DNA of 64,000 bases from Pythium myriotylum (Eukaryota > Oomycota > Peronosporomycetes > Pythiales > Pythiaceae). Below the pieces are notes generated by a model. That model was not told where the DNA came from and ran no database searches. It saw only the letters and a program-made list of their open reading frames with translations. Made by a program: the position numbers and the translations under genes. The stretch's first letter is position 1, and each line of letters begins with the position of its first letter. Positions 21,470 to 32,331 of this stretch are shown in pieces. The stretch is from positions 62,001 to 126,000 of the forward strand of contig JALJCQ010000029.1 of the NCBI GenBank assembly GCA_023091665.1, written 5' to 3'.

Positions 21470-22475
21470 TCTCCACGCGAGAGAAAGCAACACTGAGCCT
21501 GATCGACGAGGTAGTGGTTGTGGTTGATTGGAGGTGAACTTGGCAAGTTGTGGAATGAGCCGGACGCGATCTCCTCAACCTCGAGAAAGATCAGTCCCAC
21601 TAAATTGTGGCGATAGGACTGTTGACTCTAGAGGTTGGATGGTTCCTGGAGTGTGGAGATGAGGCCAAAGTTAGCGCGGTGCGTTGGCGATACCTGAGTC
21701 CTGGCTCATTCTTTGATTTTTGTGCGACAATGCAGCTCACTAATGGAATTCTCGTGTAACGAATGCGCTTCATCTCACTGCTGCCATAAACCCACGCGAC
21801 GATTGAAGTCTTGGTATCAAATCAATACCCTTCACCGGTGCGTTTGGCGTTCGGACCCATAGCAGCCGACTGCAGATTGAATCGCGATTCCCACGGGCCG
21901 TTTGTCGAAGTCTCATGGGTGGTTTCGTACTATTTGCGTCACCACTCAGTCGCGACGGAGCTCTGTCTCGGCCAGGAGAGTCTCCAACAGTTAAAAAATG
22001 CGACGTGTGACTTCTTCAGAAAGGAGGTGCTCTCATGTCGCAGGTGCATACGATTTGTCAATATCTACAAATTCGAGCCATTTCACTGGCTACTGTCACC
22101 ACAAGAGTGGTTTCGATGCCAGTCGCCGTCCGTTTTTCATCGCATCTCCTTGACACAACAACACGGGACACACGAAGGTTTGGAGTGAGTAGGAAAGGCA
22201 AGCTCCGTCGCATTCGTGGTTCTTCGCGTGCGAGAATCCCATCTTTTGGAACTGACTAAGGCAAAGCCGCACTATGACTGACAGTCCTCTAGCGATGTGT
22301 ACAGCTCATCGCAAACCAAGCACAAGATTCACTTGTCCATCGGTGACAGTAACGCGGGATGGCGGTTCACATCACTCTCCTTTCCACTGTCATCGTCGGG
22401 ACGATCGAAGACGATGCACATTAACACTTGAATAATGTGGGTTTGTCGGAAAGAAAATTAAAATTTGTCAAGATC
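21470..22475. other. Promoter of disrupted gene plus intergenic sequence
   Basis: 21470-21700 resembles 23292-23430 upstream of member 3 (shared TCTCCACGCGAGAGAA and AAAGTTAGC..GGTG.GTTGG). The remainder, 21.7-22.47 kb, holds no recognised gene. Confidence 0.5.
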
Positions 22476-23291
22476 CTAGAAATCGCCGCCAAAGTCGCCT
22501 CCGCCGCCCCCGCTGTCTGCTCCTCCTCCGTCGTAGCCTCCGCTGTATCCGCCGGAGTCTCCGCTGAAACCTCCGTCGCCGCTGCTGCTGCCGAAGCCGT
22601 CACTCACAACATCGGCGATGATCATTCCCGTGGCGAGCCCTGCGACGGCACCAACGACTGCTGACGTGGTTTCGCTGTGGTGGTGATGGTGGTGATAATT
22701 GTACTCGTTGCCGTAGCTGTACACGGGCGCAGAAGGGGTCGTTGCGTAGGGGTAGTAAGCAGATTGAGGTGCGTACACCACTGGCTGCGCCATCGGCACG
22801 ACGTTGGCCCCTGGAACACCTGCACCGACGACGGGCGGAGGCGTCGTTCCTGGGTTAGGCGGAGTGCGACGCTTGGCTTGCTTGAAAAAGTAGCATGCGG
22901 CGAGCGAAAGTACGACGAATGCTGCGAGGGCTGCGCCGGTGGGGATTGCGAAGGACGAGGACGAGCCGCCACTACTCCCGTTATCGGCTTTCGTCGGCGC
23001 TGGAGTGGTCGCGAGGCGTGTGCATCGGCAGTCGTAGTTGTTGTTCTTACAGACCGCGTCCGTGGGGCAGCAGCAGTTGCGCTTCTGGTTGTTCTGGTCG
23101 AGCCATGGGCTGCAAGCGTGGCCGGGGGTGTTGAGGTACGCGTGCGAGCAGTCACCCGTCGTGGCGCAAACGTCGCACCCGGAGGGTGTCTCAGCCGTGA
23201 CCATCGAACTCGACGACATCAGTGTGAGGATGAGCAAGCAAAGGATCCCGCATCGTGCGTTGGAGGCCGCCGCTCTCGAGGGTCGCGACAT
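22476..23291 (-). CDS. 10-Cys/Gly-tail membrane protein, member 3
   Basis: 271 residues. Signal peptide region (ARCGILCLLILTLMSSSSMVTA), then the 10-Cys module with the family's invariant spacing (GCDVCATTGDCSHAYLN, CCCPTDAVC). A Thr/Ser linker and a membrane segment (FAIPTGAALAAFVVLSLAACYF) precede KQAKRR. The tail has a Pro/Tyr-rich part, a His run (seven His around NYHHHHHHH), GAVAGLATGMIIAD and the Gly-rich end GGGGGDFGGDF. ATG 23291 was chosen; a GTG lies eight codons upstream. This is the best intact member and the template for reading the disrupted member 2. Function unknown. Confidence 0.8.
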   Translation of the reverse strand: MSRPSRAAASNARCGILCLLILTLMSSSSMVTAETPSGCDVCATTGDCSHAYLNTPGHACSPWLDQNNQKRNCCCPTDAVCKNNNYDCRCTRLATTPAPTKADNGSSGGSSSSFAIPTGAALAAFVVLSLAACYFFKQAKRRTPPNPGTTPPPVVGAGVPGANVVPMAQPVVYAPQSAYYPYATTPSAPVYSYGNEYNYHHHHHHSETTSAVVGAVAGLATGMIIADVVSDGFGSSSGDGGFSGDSGGYSGGYDGGGADSGGGGGDFGGDF

Positions 23292-23530
23292 TCTCCACGC
23301 GAGAGAATGCAACACTGAGCCTGCTCAACGAGATGCGATGATTGCCAGCACCTTCCTGGACGTCTTATGCAGTGGCGGAGATGAGGCACAAGTCTAAAGT
23401 TAGCATGGTGTGTTGGAGATGCCTGGCGATTTATTTACACGAAAAATGGCCGATAAAGCAAGTCGCGGATGGTGATCGAACGTGATGAATATTTAGTCGT
23501 AACGTCAGTTATGGTTAGTTTTCGCTCTGT

Positions 23531-24004
23531 CTACAAATCGCCGCCAAAGTCTCCTCCACCACCATCACCTCCACCATCCCCACCACCATCCCCGCCACCA
23601 TCTCCACGTCCACCTCCTCCACCATCATCTCCTCCTTCACCGACTCTTTCATTGTCTACACCCCCTCCTCCCCCTCCTCCGTCGTATGAGTCAAACCCTC
23701 CGACAGCCACTTCTGTCGCTGCTGTGTGATGGCCATTCGCTTGCTGGCGAGTCGCCTCCGCGTACTTGTAGACCTTTCCTCGCCAGCCCGAAGGAACGAC
23801 ACCCTGCGGCGGCACCATCGGAGCCAACACCTTTTTCTTGATATACTCCCAAGCGACCTTGCCGACGAAAATGCCCAAGGTCACCACGCCGATAATGGTG
23901 ATAACGCGAGACCAGTCAGAGCCCCAGGTTCTGCTCGCTGAACTGAGTGGCCACCTCGAACTAAGGAAAACGAGTCCCAAACCGAAGCGAGGGCTCTGGA
24001 GCAT
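23531..24004 (-). CDS. Gly-tail membrane protein, member 4, without Cys ectodomain
   Basis: 157 residues. A short N-terminus with a hydrophobic stretch (FGLGLVFL), a membrane segment (VITIIGVVTLGIFVGKVAWEYI) followed by KKK, a short linker with Tyr, and a long Gly/Asp repeat ending GGGGDFGGDL, almost the same end as members 1 and 3. The 10-Cys module is absent. It lies next to member 3 on the same strand. It may be a truncated paralogue or a partner; the shared last ten residues suggest a conserved C-terminal function. Confidence 0.6.
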   Translation of the reverse strand: MLQSPRFGLGLVFLSSRWPLSSASRTWGSDWSRVITIIGVVTLGIFVGKVAWEYIKKKVLAPMVPPQGVVPSGWRGKVYKYAEATRQQANGHHTAATEVAVGGFDSYDGGGGGGGVDNERVGEGGDDGGGGGRGDGGGDGGGDGGGDGGGGDFGGDL

Positions 24005-27000
24005 GGCGTTCTTCCGTCTTGGGAATCCTGAAGTGACTTAGCGAGAGCTGTTCATGTGTCGCCATGCAAAATACGTTTCGTGAGAACACGAGGGAGTTCT
24101 TGGAAGTGAGCGAGAATACCCTCATCCCATTTTTGTAGTAAATACGTCGACCAGGCAGAGATCCTACATCCCACCACAAATACCATCAAACGATCTGCAT
24201 CAAAGCCGCCTACCTCTTTCGCCTTCTTTCATTTCCAACCGCGACGGCCAACATTTCCTGCCCACGGCTTGGTCTTTTGCCACGACTCGTGTCCGCCAAC
24301 CATCTCCGACCTCCAGTTGATCGAGTCCATCAACAAAACTAGAGGGGATTCTTCAACGTTCACGCCACGAGCCTTCCTTTGCCGTATCCGTACGTATTAG
24401 TACACGTGGGAAAACGTGACGACCGAGCAAGTAACAAACAAATCGTTTGAGATTCATTCGTTTCCTTCGAGAATCGAGCACGAACGCGCCCAGTCGTTGA
24501 TGCGGGAGGATGCGTCTTGATCCTCCTTGAACTGAGCACGCAAGTACTGTATAGAAACAACTAAGGCCTCACGTTGTCGAGTCAGCTGAAAGATAGTGCA
24601 GAACCCCGTCTTGCCCTTGATCATGAACCCTGAGCTGAGCAGTCTGGTAATCACTATGGCGAACGGGCTGCGAGAAATGGAAGGCGGTCAAAGCAGCCAC
24701 AAGGAAAAAAACAGTGCCGAACAAACGCATCGAGATTCTCTCTCTCCCTCGAGGCCTTTCGGCCTTGGCCGAGGTACATACATTACCACGCGTCGTACCG
24801 TTTATCAGGTGTAGCCGTTTCCAACCGGAGATTTGCATGGCTAAGCTTCAACGAGTGCGGGATAGACTCTAGTATTCCGAGCTCGTGCAAGCCTCTATCC
24901 GACCTTCGAGGTCGGTCTTAGTTTCGGCGTTCTAGGAAATCCATCCGAGAGGGTCAGCACCAGAAACGGCCACCTGCCTCTTCTATTCGAAAGGTACCTT
25001 GAGGGATCTTTCCACTGGACCTTCACGAAGAAGAGACCTCCCGCGTCGCGGCCGCGGTCACGGCCAAGGAAGAGGTGCCGAGACGAATCGGCGGCTGCCT
25101 TCTTCGCCGGAAGGAACGCTTCGGCTTTCCACAACTCGCCCGCTCTCTCCGATTTTTTTCTCTCTGGGGGGCCTTCATATGAGCAATCGCGGTGAAAGTC
25201 GATATTCCGCTTGGGACGGGCGAGAAGAGCCAGCCAGCGCGTGACACGAACACAGAGACACTGACGTCCGATCCGTACAGAATCGTCGCATCGTCTGCTG
25301 CGGCATATCCGGCTTCTTTTGCGGTCTCTGGTCTATTCATGCGGGCGATTCTGCGGATCGTGAGGATGCGTTGCTCTCCACATCCACAGAGAAATCCAGG
25401 GCACGTGAAGAGAAGCGAGGACTGCGCGAATCTTGACTTCTGATCGGCCTGCCATCGAGTCCCCCTTGGCGGCCCCACAACAGTCTCCACCCAGGAGTTG
25501 AGGCAAGCGAACCATTAAGAGTCTCCATCTGGTGTCCATATCGGAGACCGTGGACGGCACGGCGTCCTCTACGCCTCGCAGGGATCGCCACCACTTGTTT
25601 ACTCGCCGTCGACTCAACAGCACGCATCTCTTGGATGCGATTCTCCTCGGGAAGACGTGGCCACAAACGGGTGGCATCACCTCGCCGTTCCACCCCGCTG
25701 GTGCCGCTTACTGAGTGTTACACATGGCTACACTCTCTCGCATTCCAGACTCGACAAGGGGAACGGCCAGTCGCCCTTTGTCTGATCCGTCCACTCCCAG
25801 CCCTGGCGCCAGCCTCTGGCGTGGACACTCGGCAAGAAAACCCTCTAGTATGTATGATCCACCCACCCTCGAGAGTGTCTACTAAGCGCAACAGGGGCAG
25901 GAGCGACATGTAGGCCCAGGGTCGGGCCACCAAGATGAGTGGAATGGTGCAGGTCCCACAACGCGGGCAGGAGTTCAGAGTGGACCCTCCCGCGTAGAGG
26001 GGGTCGTTAACGAGGTCTTGCGCCGCTGCTTTTCCTCGCTGAGGTGCTTTTTTTTTGTTTTTCTTTCTTTCTTTGGGTCGATGATGCATCTGTTATGTGC
26101 GAGGGCTCTCGACTTGCAGGGGCTGGCGAACGGGATCCGGTCGAGGGCTGACGCCAGCCGCGATACAGAAGACGCTGACAGCTCCCGGCTCTGTGCCGAT
26201 CGAGTTTTTTTTTCCTCTTCTTATTCTTCCCCAACACGTCTGCTGGGCGGACCATTTCGAATAGACATCCATGGAAATCCACTCGTGCGGGAGGAGACTT
26301 TGGCGCTCGCTGATCGATGGACGGATGGCGTCGTCGTGAGCTCTCTGGCATGGACGAACACGGCGAGTGCGTTACTGGGCGTGGGATCATTTGGGGGGTC
26401 GCGGCATGTCCATCTCCTAAGTTAGTACGAGAGCCGTCGCGTCGTCATTGCGGCTGCACCCTCATCAGTGCATAGAGGAGACGGTCTGGGAAACGAGAAG
26501 CCCCCGACGCATCCACCGTTCTCACATGCCCCGGATCGGCTGCATGGGCCCACTGCCGCACACCTGTTTTCGTTACACGACTTGAGCCAGATGTGGTGGG
26601 CGCCGAGTCTGATCAGAGATGTAGCAGCAACTTCAAGACACGAGGATCAGTCATCACTCCGCCGTGCTCGCTCGGAGGAGGCGTCGACAAAGGCGTCAGG
26701 TTCAGACCAAAAGATCTTCCTGATGAAAAAAGAGTTCGTGGCTCGCGAGGATATCAGAGCCGCGGGGACAATTTGGGACGCCGAGTCGGCGGGCTTTTCC
26801 TCCGTCGCTGACCAGAACGATGTACCATACCGAAAAACACTCCCGTCGCCAATTTTCCGCCCGGTCTGGTTTTGGGAACTTGTCACTGCCACTATGAACG
26901 GTTCGCAGGTCCGGAGGTTCCTCCGTCTCGCCGCCGTCGACGATTTGACAGGGATCCTCGCGTGTTCTTCTCGCCGAGTCTCTACCACGGTGGAAGAGAA

Positions 27001-27769
27001 GAAGAAGAAGTCGAGAAGAGAGAGAAGAAAACCAAAAAAAAAAACTCTCGCTGCCTAACTCGGCCGCGAGCCGGACCTCGGGCACCCGTTCGATGCAGTT
27101 GCGCACTGCCCACCAAGCGCCCGACACGCACTGTGCCTAACGGCAAATCCTCTGGCGAGTCGACGAAACACTCACGCGCTCGCTCGAGCGGCGGTCTATG
27201 ACAACGGGAGACGATCCACCGCCACGGCCGCCCCCGCCTGGGGGTTTCTGATACCGTCCGGTCCCTTGAGGGCTCTTGCCGCCAGAGAATGGGCTTTGGA
27301 AAACTCGGGCAGATCAGGCCAACCCTTTGGCCTGGCTTTGCGCCGTGAGGAGCTATTTTACCAGGGTCGTGCAGCGCCGGGCCACGGGAAACCTACCCTC
27401 TAATAAGGGTCGGTCCGTGCTCCCGCAACCCTACGCAGCACCGGGCCAACTCAGGTTAAGCCCGCTCAAAGCGGCCTGTCAACTCGCGACCCGTTATTAG
27501 GGGTTGCTCGGGAGGGGGTCCCGACATAAAACGTCCAGGTCCCGCAACCTGATGTGTGGCGACGCTGGGCATTGCACGAGCTCACTCTCTCTCTTGCGAG
27601 AACGCACGCAAAGCGCGACGCGAGGAGGCACTAACGCTCGGCGCTCAAGATCGGGACGTGGGCTCCCCTTTGTCGTCAAGAGACGCGGCCGTTCGTCTCT
27701 GTGTGCGGAGCTTGCGTGGAGTACGTGTATCTGAGACGCTCAGTTCCCGATCGGCCTCGCCACCAGCAG
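24005..27769. other. 3.7-kb gene-poor, GC-rich region
   Basis: Many overlapping frames (for example 26468-27058 plus, 25718-26390 minus) without recognisable domains, plus several small hairpins such as CCGACCTTCGAGGTCGG near 24899. It may be the body of a non-autonomous element or regulatory DNA; I could not find terminal repeats by eye. Confidence 0.4.
24569..24730 (-). CDS. Possible short secreted peptide
   Basis: A 53-codon frame beginning MRLFGTVFFLVAALTAFHFS, which looks like a clean signal peptide, followed by a short hydrophilic part ending LSADSTT. Another minus frame (24454-24654) overlaps its 3' half, so this may instead be the first exon or a frameshifted remnant of a longer secreted protein. 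No RXLR motif seen. Confidence 0.25.
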   Translation of the reverse strand: MRLFGTVFFLVAALTAFHFSQPVRHSDYQTAQLRVHDQGQDGVLHYLSADSTT

Positions 27770-28858
27770 ATGATGCAGCCGCGAAGCCCGCCGTCCGCGT
27801 CCGAGGCCCCTCGCCGCAAGCGCAAGCTGCCCGAGTCCAAGGCGCCAGAAAGCGAGATGAAGACCGAGTCACGCCGCGCCGAAGGCACTGCCGAGCCCAC
27901 CGAGCCGCTCGGTCGCCCCTTCCGTGGCAAGTGTCTCTACCAATCGCGCAAGTGCGAGAACGAGCGCGCGCTCAAGCGCAATGGCAAGGCCCACAACCTC
28001 TGCGACGAGCACCGCAGCAAGCAGAACCAGCACCAGCGCAAGTTTGACGCCAAAAAGTACACGCGCAAGGCCAAGCGCAGTGCCGACGAAGACGCCGACG
28101 ACAACAAGGCCAAGCGCGCCAAGACCTCGCCCGAGATGAGCGCCGCGCCGGTCCCACCGGCCGATGACACTAGTGACGAAAACTACCGACGACGACCGGG
28201 ACTCTCGCCCACGTACCACGACTCGAGGCCGCTCGATCTGCGACGTCCTCCAGCGGTCCATGTCGCTCAACGCTCGTCGCCGCCGCACTCGATCGGCTAC
28301 TCGCACGCTCCGCACCTCGCAAGCCGAGGTCGCTCGCCGCTCGGCCACGTGAGAGCCTCGCACGAACACTGGTCGCGAGATGTCGACTCGCACTATGCGC
28401 CGCCCGCCACGCCCGTGGACCGTACCCAGACCTACCACGGCTCGCCGGCGTACCCGTTCATCCCACACCAGCCTCGCTCGCGGTCCTTCGACGCCGGGCT
28501 CACGAGGATCTCGCCCGTGGGTGGCGTCGCGCCGGCACAGCTGCCGTTCGAGCGCCAGCGCCAGTTCCTTGAGCAGCGTGTCTCCCCATCGTCGCTGCCT
28601 CGCCATGAGAAGCTGCCGTCGCTCACGCAGTTGCCACTCGCTCGGCCGTCCCCCACGGCGACGTACGGCCACTCACCTGCCCATGGATCCTTCCGCCACT
28701 CGCCGCCGTACTCCACGCTGCCCCGACCGCCGCCGGCGAACGGAGCGATGCTACCGTCGCTCTCAGCGACGCTGCCTCGACCGCCTTCGCACCACCGCTC
28801 GCCGTCGCCGCCGACGCACCACGGAGGCTTCGCGCCTCGCCATCACTACCGAGAGTAA
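27770..28858 (+). CDS. Basic, Pro-rich protein with putative zinc-binding C-x6-C / H-x2-C-x2-H motif
   Basis: 362 residues. The only folded-looking part is residues 45-90: CLYQSRKC, then RALKRNGKAHNLCDEHRSK and QNQHQRKFDAKK. This arrangement (C-x6-C, then H-x2-C-x2-H) could bind one zinc, and is flanked by Lys/Arg-rich nuclear-localisation-like stretches (RRKRKLP, RKAKR, KAKRAK). The rest is Pro/Ser/His-rich and disordered. A nuclear, nucleic-acid-binding role is inference. It ends 60 bp from the convergent CKK gene. Confidence 0.7.
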   Translation: MMQPRSPPSASEAPRRKRKLPESKAPESEMKTESRRAEGTAEPTEPLGRPFRGKCLYQSRKCENERALKRNGKAHNLCDEHRSKQNQHQRKFDAKKYTRKAKRSADEDADDNKAKRAKTSPEMSAAPVPPADDTSDENYRRRPGLSPTYHDSRPLDLRRPPAVHVAQRSSPPHSIGYSHAPHLASRGRSPLGHVRASHEHWSRDVDSHYAPPATPVDRTQTYHGSPAYPFIPHQPRSRSFDAGLTRISPVGGVAPAQLPFERQRQFLEQRVSPSSLPRHEKLPSLTQLPLARPSPTATYGHSPAHGSFRHSPPYSTLPRPPPANGAMLPSLSATLPRPPSHHRSPSPPTHHGGFAPRHHYRE

Positions 28859-28917
28859 CATGTCCCCCACCAACAAAATGCAAAATGAACAGGTTTTTGG
28901 AGAAAGAGCACGTTGTT

Positions 28918-31900
28918 TTACAGCAGGCGTTGAATCGGCTTCTTCTTGAATACGAGTTGGTCCACGAGCGCACACGCGTCGGTCTTGACCGTGAAGTCGC
29001 GGGCGTCAATGGGCGAGAACTCTTTCTTGCCCGAGTTGTAGCGGAAGAACTGGCTGATGATGGCATCTGTGAGCACAGGTGGCGACGACGACGCGATGGA
29101 GAACAACCGCACGACGCGACCACGCTCGATGTGGTGCTCATAGAGACCGCGAAACTTAAGCTCCTTGGCACTTTTGAGCAGCACGATGAAGTTGTCGCAG
29201 GTGGACTCTGCCATGGCATGCAAGGCTGCCTGCCGTTCCCTGTCCAACGACCCACCAGCCAGAAGCGTAAACTCGAGCGCATTCTGGATCAGTTTGCGGT
29301 TGGACGGTTTCCGGACCGCGCGGGTTGTTGTCGTCAACGAAAAAGCCTCGCCAACCCCGGCCGAGGTCGTGGGAGGAGCGAGCGTCTCTTTTTTCGGGGA
29401 CGAAAGTACGAACGAAACTGGCTCTGGCACTGTTTGCTTGACGTCGTGGTGGCTGGTCTGAAGCTTCCTCTTGCTGGCCGCTTCGTCCCGAGCTCGCTGC
29501 AGCTGCTGCAGTTTTCGCTGACGCAGTTCGGCAAGTTTCATTTGGCGTGCTTGCTGTGTGGCTACATCTTGAGACACGGCCTGGGTGTCGACAGTGAACG
29601 TGGTGTTTGCCTGGACCGCGTGAGCCTTCTCGTGCTTTGGTAATCGTTCCACGGACTCGATGTGTACATTATCCGGATCTTCCTCGTCATCACCAGTTGC
29701 TGTTTTGGCCGTTTCTGTAATTGCATTTACCTGTCGGCGGATAGGCACGCGACCGCGAAGGTTGAATGGGATCGCAGAATCATGCGTTTGGGAAAGGCGC
29801 CCGTCCTGATCAGAGTTCCGGACATGACGCAGACCGGCTGAAGACCTTGCCGTAAGCGTTTCTTGATCTGTGACTTGCCCGATGTTCGATGGCTCTATCC
29901 TCACCATTAGTACATTGTCGTGGTCGCTATCATCACCCTCCTGCTTCCCTCGGAAACGACTCGGATCCCGGGAGGGCAGCTGCGACCCGTTGCGCGAACC
30001 AATGACCTTCTGAGTTGACTCCTCCTTTCGGCCGATCTCTCTCTCTGCTCCTGGATTTTTGTCGTGCGTGTCATCGTCACTCGCCTTCGAAAGATCGTAC
30101 GAAACGGCTATGGAGACGCCAGTTTTGACTTTCGTGGGTGGCTTGTCAGTAGGCTGCTGGGCGATACCACTCAAATGCGAAATGTCTTGCGAGACATGAA
30201 GTACCCGAATGGTCGTGGGTGTTGATGGGTTCGATGGAGGCTTGACATCTTCTTCGTCGCGGCAACTACGATCGAGCTCTGCATTGTGCACTGACTCGTT
30301 GAAGCTCGCAGGTGCTCTTGCAGTCGGGAATTTTTTGACGGTTTCACGCAGGCTAGAACTCATCAACAAACTGGACCTGGGAGAAGAGTGCTCCTCATTC
30401 TCTGTTTGGTTTGAGGCGCAATCAGCTCGTTTGTGGCCACAGTTTGAGCCTGCACTTTGACTCTTCGTTTCTCCTGTGGCGTCATCAAAGACAGCAGGTC
30501 GTTTGATTGTGTTCACGCTGAAACCCCCGGGGTTGCTTGCTCGAGTTGGCGAATCATCTTGTTCCTCACCTTTCTCTCCATCGACAATTCTTTCTGCTTG
30601 GCTGATCTGAGCAAGCTCATTTGAAAGTCGATGATAGCTCTCATAATCGGCTCGTTTACTGGAGTTACTATCTCGTTGGTTCTCAAGGCGAGGTTGTTCT
30701 GTGCGAGTATGGGGTTTGTGATGCTGGTTGTTGTAACTATGTGGCATCATGCGATTATGAACATTTTGTTCTCGACACGGATTCTGTTGACTCTCGTGAC
30801 GAAGGATCTTTGTCGCCTGATATTCAATTTCCCACCATCCTCGCGCTCCAAGCTTGTTTCGGTAGTGATCCCGTGCCGATTTCTTCTTTTTCGGTTGAGA
30901 GTACTGATTGCTAGAGCGATTCGCAGTCTCGTTGACTGGATCGATGTCAACACTGTAATCGTTTGCTTCCACAGTCTTCTCCAGGATTTGGCAATCATCG
31001 CGTAACCCAGCCGAGCCTCTCATCTCTAACGAAGGTATTCGATGATCCTTTTGTCCTCCACAAAGTTTTTGTATCGACGAGAACCGAAAAATCGAATCGC
31101 CTTGTGCATGATCAGTAATTGCACGAATGCCGATCTCTCGTGCTTGACTTTCTGGTAAATTCTCGTCCGTCTGATTCAGTTCAGACGGTTTGACTGATGT
31201 CTTCGGATCTTCTGAAATCTCTCCTTTGTTTTTGTTGAAGAATAGATCTCGATGTCGCTTGATCTCACTGTCCAAGCTCACATAGACAGGAGCGTTATTC
31301 GCGACAGAGGCACAGTAAGCGCTCGTTTGATTATGGGATGCAGATAGACCAATTCTTCGCTCATGAAAATGCAGATCGTGGCGAAATGGTGAGTCGCTGC
31401 GCTGAATAAGCGGTTTAATGGCCTCTACGTGATCTGCACAAACGCTTGATGTGGAGAAAGTGCCAACTTCGAAGTCACGTTCGGCGCTACCAAAGGATCC
31501 TGCGGTAGAGCACTGTTGAAAAGCTTCTGCGGGGTTCGATTCGTTCGCGACTGAAGTACTTATTGATTTCTTCATAGACCCTCGGGCGCCAATCAATGTC
31601 CAAACACGATAAACTGCTGATGAGTTTTTCAGGACGGGGATTTCCTCGAACAACTTTGTCGTCAATTCAGAGAGACTTTTGACTACTTTGACGCGACCAG
31701 GCACGACATACAACAGGTACTTCTTGCTAGTATTGCTCGCGCGTTCGCTCGAATGTGGGAGCCACAGCAGAGCAGCATCAGTATGATCAATCGGCTTCCC
31801 ACCGGATGAAGCGGTGAACAAAACACACAGACTACGACCGAGTACCGCATTTGCTCGCTCTTCGATATCTTGAATTTCAATCTCCAGAGTTTGATTGGCA

Positions 31901-32181
31901 ATTCCTTCTGCGTCCCACGTAATATCAGCAAAAGCGACCTGTGCCAGTTGGTCGTCGAGGGAAGCGGCATTCGCCAGCAAACGCCGTGGATCCGTGTGCC
32001 TCAAACCGTGAGCAGCAGCATCTTGAGCATGTCGATGCGCTTCGACGACAATTGATCCGAGCATGTTCTTCGTGCAAATATGCTGCGGGGTTGCATCATC
32101 GCGTAGAACGGCGGCAGCAAAACTAAAGCAGGCAACAAGCGAAGGGGCGAGAACACCACCGTACGGATATGCGCTGGTCAT
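28918..32181 (-). CDS. CKK-domain protein (CAMSAP/Patronin-like microtubule minus-end binder)
   Basis: A 1087-residue, mostly disordered protein. The last ~135 residues resemble the CKK domain of CAMSAPs: KLIQNALEFTLLAGG, then NFIVLLKSAKELKFRGLYEH, then FFRYNSGKKEFSPI and DARDFTVKTDACALVD, the family's RGLY and KYNS..K.F landmarks. CKK binds microtubules and marks minus ends. A helical stretch (LAELRQRKLQQLQRARDEAA) precedes it. The first ~200 residues look globular but I cannot call a calponin-homology domain there. Start set at 32181 (MTSAYPYGG); an ATG at 32283 would add 34 hydrophobic residues, unlikely for a cytosolic protein. CCDC93 lies upstream on the same strand, 150 bp away. Confidence 0.75.
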   Translation of the reverse strand: MTSAYPYGGVLAPSLVACFSFAAAVLRDDATPQHICTKNMLGSIVVEAHRHAQDAAAHGLRHTDPRRLLANAASLDDQLAQVAFADITWDAEGIANQTLEIEIQDIEERANAVLGRSLCVLFTASSGGKPIDHTDAALLWLPHSSERASNTSKKYLLYVVPGRVKVVKSLSELTTKLFEEIPVLKNSSAVYRVWTLIGARGSMKKSISTSVANESNPAEAFQQCSTAGSFGSAERDFEVGTFSTSSVCADHVEAIKPLIQRSDSPFRHDLHFHERRIGLSASHNQTSAYCASVANNAPVYVSLDSEIKRHRDLFFNKNKGEISEDPKTSVKPSELNQTDENLPESQAREIGIRAITDHAQGDSIFRFSSIQKLCGGQKDHRIPSLEMRGSAGLRDDCQILEKTVEANDYSVDIDPVNETANRSSNQYSQPKKKKSARDHYRNKLGARGWWEIEYQATKILRHESQQNPCREQNVHNRMMPHSYNNQHHKPHTRTEQPRLENQRDSNSSKRADYESYHRLSNELAQISQAERIVDGEKGEEQDDSPTRASNPGGFSVNTIKRPAVFDDATGETKSQSAGSNCGHKRADCASNQTENEEHSSPRSSLLMSSSLRETVKKFPTARAPASFNESVHNAELDRSCRDEEDVKPPSNPSTPTTIRVLHVSQDISHLSGIAQQPTDKPPTKVKTGVSIAVSYDLSKASDDDTHDKNPGAEREIGRKEESTQKVIGSRNGSQLPSRDPSRFRGKQEGDDSDHDNVLMVRIEPSNIGQVTDQETLTARSSAGLRHVRNSDQDGRLSQTHDSAIPFNLRGRVPIRRQVNAITETAKTATGDDEEDPDNVHIESVERLPKHEKAHAVQANTTFTVDTQAVSQDVATQQARQMKLAELRQRKLQQLQRARDEAASKRKLQTSHHDVKQTVPEPVSFVLSSPKKETLAPPTTSAGVGEAFSLTTTTRAVRKPSNRKLIQNALEFTLLAGGSLDRERQAALHAMAESTCDNFIVLLKSAKELKFRGLYEHHIERGRVVRLFSIASSSPPVLTDAIISQFFRYNSGKKEFSPIDARDFTVKTDACALVDQLVFKKKPIQRLL

Positions 32182-32331
32182 GCTTATCACATATAATTCC
32201 TGCTTGAAAGGTGAGCGAGGAGCAGAGATTGAGAGAAATAGCAGCAAGAACGATGCTGAAAAAAGAAACTCCAAACCAAGCATTTATATAGCACACTACC
32301 GTCCAATCGAAGATCGCTGGCGGGACTTGTA

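Noticed and set aside
24569..24730. RXLR-type effector
   Set aside because: The short peptide has a signal-peptide-like start but no RXLR or EER motif.
26468..27058. 196-codon plus-strand frame
   Set aside because: No recognisable domain, overlapped by equally long minus frames, ends in a low-complexity Lys run; not enough to call a gene.
32182..32283. Upstream ATG extension of the CKK protein with hydrophobic N-terminus
   Set aside because: Would give a signal-peptide-like start to a microtubule-binding protein; the next ATG (32181) is more plausible.
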